Source: Flavobacteriaceae bacterium (GTDB taxonomy: Bacteria > Bacteroidota > Bacteroidia > Flavobacteriales > Flavobacteriaceae). From it: a stretch of 32,412 nt of DNA. The notes beneath the pieces are model-generated. The model was not told where the DNA came from. It saw nothing but the letters and a program-made list of their open reading frames with translations, and did not search any database. The stretch spans positions 1 to 32,412 of the forward strand of contig CANBWX010000026.1 in the NCBI GenBank assembly GCA_947373225.1. The letters are read 5' to 3'. This document shows, in pieces, positions 30,254 through 32,412 of the stretch. How positions within the stretch are numbered: the first letter of the stretch is position 1; each line of letters begins with the position of its first letter. The position numbers were made by a program, and so were the translations under genes.

Positions 30254-30849
30254 TGTGTAAAAACCTTCCTGATAAAAGTCAGAATTTTACACATTAATTA
30301 AAAATGTATTCATTTCAAAAAGTACGCTCCATTATTCCTGAAATAATGATAATTTAGGAATTTTTTTCTGTATTGGGAATCAGGGAGCGTACCTTTTCAA
30401 TGACTTTTAAAATAAGTATTTTCTAAGCTTTAATATGTCTGAAAGAACTTAAAAATATCCCGTAACAAAAGTCACAAAAAGTACAGCTAAGGTATTGGAA
30501 ATTCATGAACTGCGTACCCATAATGGCACCGCTCATTCTTCACAGTGCCACCCTTCGGGACTTATAGCACTCAGTTCATGAATTTCCAATTTTGTCTTGC
30601 TTTCTTTTTTTCCTTTTTCTTTTGAGAAATGGTCAAGGACTCTCTAGTGAAATCAAAAACGAATCATCCCAGCAATTTACCGAAATCATATCATAGGCAA
30701 AATTGACCTATGATTGTTTATGTCAAACACTATTTTTAAATTAGCCTTAATCCTTTAAAAAACTGAAAGATTGCCACGTTCCTGCAATCGGCAAGATGAA
30801 CGGTTGTTAAACAACCGGATCTTGCTGCCCCACACTCGGAACTCGTGGG
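30254..30849. other. Inverted-repeat zone before mob genes, probable oriT with structured DNA or RNA
   Basis: The 675-bp gap 30225-30899 carries no credible gene but six inverted repeats. These are 30254-30262/30285-30293 (9 bp, inner CTGA/TCAG); 30322-30330/30384-30392 (GTACGCTCC, 9 bp); 30494-30512/30572-30590 (19 bp perfect, enclosing TGGCAC/GTGCCA and CCC-TTC-GGG); 30690-30697/30707-30714 (8 bp); nested 30791-30797/30819-30825 with 30801-30808/30810-30817; and 30829-30833/30845-30849 (CCCAC/GTGGG). The last two lie 50-110 bp before mobC, where oriT of Bacteroidota mobilizable elements normally sits. The central 19-bp arms could be a cruciform or a structured RNA. Confidence 0.6.
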
Positions 30850-30899
30850 CAGTGACACTGAAAGGATAAAAAGAGTTTGAAAAATAATGAAAATGATAG

Positions 30900-31295
30900 A
30901 TGATGGAAGCAGAAAATTCAAACAGGACACGCATAATCGGGCTGCGCCTAACTCCCGAAGAATATGCAAAAATGGAGCGTAGATGGAAATCCAGTACGTG
31001 CCGGAAATTAAGTGACTACATTCGGAAACATCTTTTTAATAAGCCAATTGTTACGACCTACCGAAACCAATCATTGGACGATTTTATGGAGGAATCGATA
31101 GTACTCCGAAGTGAGCTGAACGCTATTGGAAACAACATTAATCAGGCTGTAAAAAAACTACACACTTTGCAACAAATTCCTGAATTCAGGAACTGGATAA
31201 TTAGCTATAACCTCGATAAAAAGATCCTTTTCAACAAAGTAGAAGAAATCAAAAAACACATTCAAAAAATTACGGACAAATGGTTACAATCATAA
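30900..31295 (+). CDS. mobC: MobC-like mobilization (relaxosome) protein
   Basis: This 131-residue protein begins MMEAENSNRTRIIGLRLTPE (a second ATG at 30903 is equally possible). The ribbon-helix-helix-like N-terminus, RLTPEEYAKMERRWKSSTCR with KLSDYIRKHLFNKPI, and the central NAIGNNINQAVKKLHTL motif are typical of MobC proteins, which bind oriT and help open the strands for the relaxase. It overlaps the relaxase start by 16 nt. The inverted-repeat zone lies directly upstream. Confidence 0.85.
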   Translation: MMEAENSNRTRIIGLRLTPEEYAKMERRWKSSTCRKLSDYIRKHLFNKPIVTTYRNQSLDDFMEESIVLRSELNAIGNNINQAVKKLHTLQQIPEFRNWIISYNLDKKILFNKVEEIKKHIQKITDKWLQS

Positions 31296-32412
31296 AAACA
31301 AGCCATTCAATTCGCAGTATTTTTAACTACAATGAAAATAAAGTTAAGGCAGGTGTTGCCGAGTGTATTGCAGCAGGAAACTATCCTGTTGATGTGGACA
31401 AAATGAGTGATACCATAAAACTTAATCGCTTTATAAAACGGATAGAATTAAACGAAAACGCAAAGCGGAATAGCGTTCATATTTCCCTGAATTTTGATCC
31501 ATCAGAAAATTATTCAAAAGAAAAACTGATAGCTATTGCCGATACTTATATGGAGAAAATCGGTTTCGGAAAACAACCTTATTTAGTATACCAACATTAC
31601 GATGCAGGGCACCCTCATTTACATGTGGTAACCATAAATATTGAAAGGGACGGCAAGCGGATTGACCTGCATCATTTAGGAATTCGGAAATCTGAACCAG
31701 CTCGTAAAGAAATTGAAGAACTGTTTGGACTCGTTAAAGCGGAAGGAAGAAAAAAAAAAGAGGAATTTAGATTGCAGCCTATTGCTGTTAGCAAGGTGCA
31801 GTACGGTCGAATTGAATCAAAGAAAGCCATATCCAACGTTTTGAATATAGTTCTGAACCAGTACAAGTATGCAAGTCTACCCGAGCTCAATGCGGTTCTA
31901 AAACAATATAATGTCTTGGCTGATCGAGGCAGCGAGAATTCAAAAATATTCTTAACAAAAGGATTGGTTTACCGAATTCTGGATGAACAGGGTAAGTCAA
32001 TTGGTGTTCCAATTAAAGCAAGTGATTTTTATAGTAAGCCAACATTAAATTTTCTAGAGGAAAAATTTAAGCGTAATGAAGTTAGAAGAATACGCGACAA
32101 AGCTCGTGTTAAAAATATCATTGATATTGCACTGCTAAGAGAGCAATCAATGTCCATAAACGAACTGGCAAGACTATTGGAAAAAGAAGGTATTCATACT
32201 GTTTTTAGACGAAGTGCAGAAGGTCTGCTTTATGGCATTACTTATGTGGACCATAAGAACAAAAGTGTTTTTAATGGTAGTAGTTTAGGAAAAGAATACA
32301 GTGCAAAAGCGATTCAGGAACGTTGCGGATTAAAAGTTGCTGGAGGAGGAAAAAGTAATATGATATCTAAAAAAATACCTCCAAAAGAATTACTAATTAT
32401 CAACATGCAACA
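31280..32412 (+). CDS. Relaxase/mobilization nuclease, C-terminus beyond the window
   Basis: The frame opens at ATG 31280 (MVTIIKTSHSIRSIFNYNEN) and stays open to 32412, giving 377 codons. The relaxase domain shows the N-terminal IFNYNENKVKAGVAECI region with the candidate catalytic tyrosine, then VHISLNFDP, and motif III HYDAGHPHLHVVTIN with the metal-binding histidines. A helical region follows. It nicks oriT and pilots the strand during mobilization, with MobC as partner. The 16-nt overlap implies coupled translation. It resembles the Bacteroidota MOB relaxases of mobilizable elements (PF03432 type). Confidence 0.9.
   Translation, partial: MVTIIKTSHSIRSIFNYNENKVKAGVAECIAAGNYPVDVDKMSDTIKLNRFIKRIELNENAKRNSVHISLNFDPSENYSKEKLIAIADTYMEKIGFGKQPYLVYQHYDAGHPHLHVVTINIERDGKRIDLHHLGIRKSEPARKEIEELFGLVKAEGRKKKEEFRLQPIAVSKVQYGRIESKKAISNVLNIVLNQYKYASLPELNAVLKQYNVLADRGSENSKIFLTKGLVYRILDEQGKSIGVPIKASDFYSKPTLNFLEEKFKRNEVRRIRDKARVKNIIDIALLREQSMSINELARLLEKEGIHTVFRRSAEGLLYGITYVDHKNKSVFNGSSLGKEYSAKAIQERCGLKVAGGGKSNMISKKIPPKELLIINMQ

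Larger units (their letters stand above)
26839..32412. mobile_element. Integrative mobilizable element at tRNA-Arg (left part)
   Basis: The element starts at or near the tRNA 3' half and runs off the right edge. Modules in order are large serine recombinase, small overlapping gene, small orphan gene, XRE regulator, small gene, inverted-repeat zone with probable oriT, MobC and relaxase. No conjugation pilus genes are seen in the window, so transfer would need a helper unless they lie further right. The exact left junction is unknown because serine-integrase cores are only a few bases long. It could also be an ICE or plasmid-derived island. Confidence 0.75.

Noticed and set aside
30079..30297. 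72-residue plus-strand ORF in another frame of the gene at 29964
   Set aside because: It overlaps a more gene-like frame and its end is the hairpin at 30254.
30736..30969. 77-residue minus-strand ORF
   Set aside because: It runs through the inverted repeats and the start of mobC; no coding character.

Overview
The window is chromosomal DNA of a member of the Bacteroidota, most likely Flavobacterium or a close relative. The evidence is the low GC, A-rich translation starts with little Shine-Dalgarno signal, promoters of the Bacteroidota type (TTTG-N19-TATATTTG before the tRNA, several other TAnnTTTG elements), and typical families (CcsBA, DUF2520, DUF2911, DUF5777, BlaI/M56 with a plug-like tail, small secreted proteins rich in N, R and D). 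Species was not determined.

Layout. 1-1201 (minus) is the N-terminal 400 codons of a ResB/CcsA cytochrome c maturation protein. 1389-4703 (plus) is a housekeeping run: DUF2520 protein, KdsC-type HAD phosphatase, UbiA prenyltransferase and Maf. It is interrupted by a four-helix-bundle (23S rRNA IVP-like) gene flanked by repeats of the CAGTGTTCAGT/ACTGACCACTG type. 4834-9615 holds an AI-2E-type permease, a frameshifted small membrane protein gene, and two small secreted low-complexity proteins flanking an Omp85-like barrel. 9712-14151 is a PIG-L deacetylase, an unlisted 35-residue membrane peptide and a sodium:solute symporter.

14152-21031 is the most unusual chromosomal region: a 469-bp regulatory gap with two identical Crp/Fnr-like palindromes exactly 105 bp apart, then an eight-gene redox cluster. 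Its genes encode a diheme lipoprotein, a monoheme lipoprotein, a DUF5777 barrel, an 86-residue Tat-signal protein, a DsrO/NrfC-like Fe-S protein, a 10-TM NrfD-like quinone subunit, an anchored periplasmic protein and a small cytochrome c. No molybdopterin or other catalytic subunit is present, so it looks like an electron-transfer module linking the quinone pool to periplasmic or outer-membrane c-type cytochromes. Its partner and substrate are unknown.

21132-24187 (minus) is ordinary: DUF2911, a HAD phosphatase, TcdA and TatD. 24264-26468 is a BlaI repressor/M56 protease pair with two operator-like palindromes in helical phase. A 47-residue small protein and tRNA-Arg(ACG) follow.

From the 3' half of that tRNA to the end of the window lies the left part of an integrative mobilizable element. 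A large serine recombinase reads on the minus strand and its last codons are antisense to the tRNA and the tRNA terminator. It is followed by an overlapping 58-residue gene, a small orphan gene, an XRE regulator, another small gene, a 600-bp zone full of inverted repeats (probable oriT and structured DNA or RNA), MobC, and a relaxase cut by the window end. The right end of the element is outside the window.
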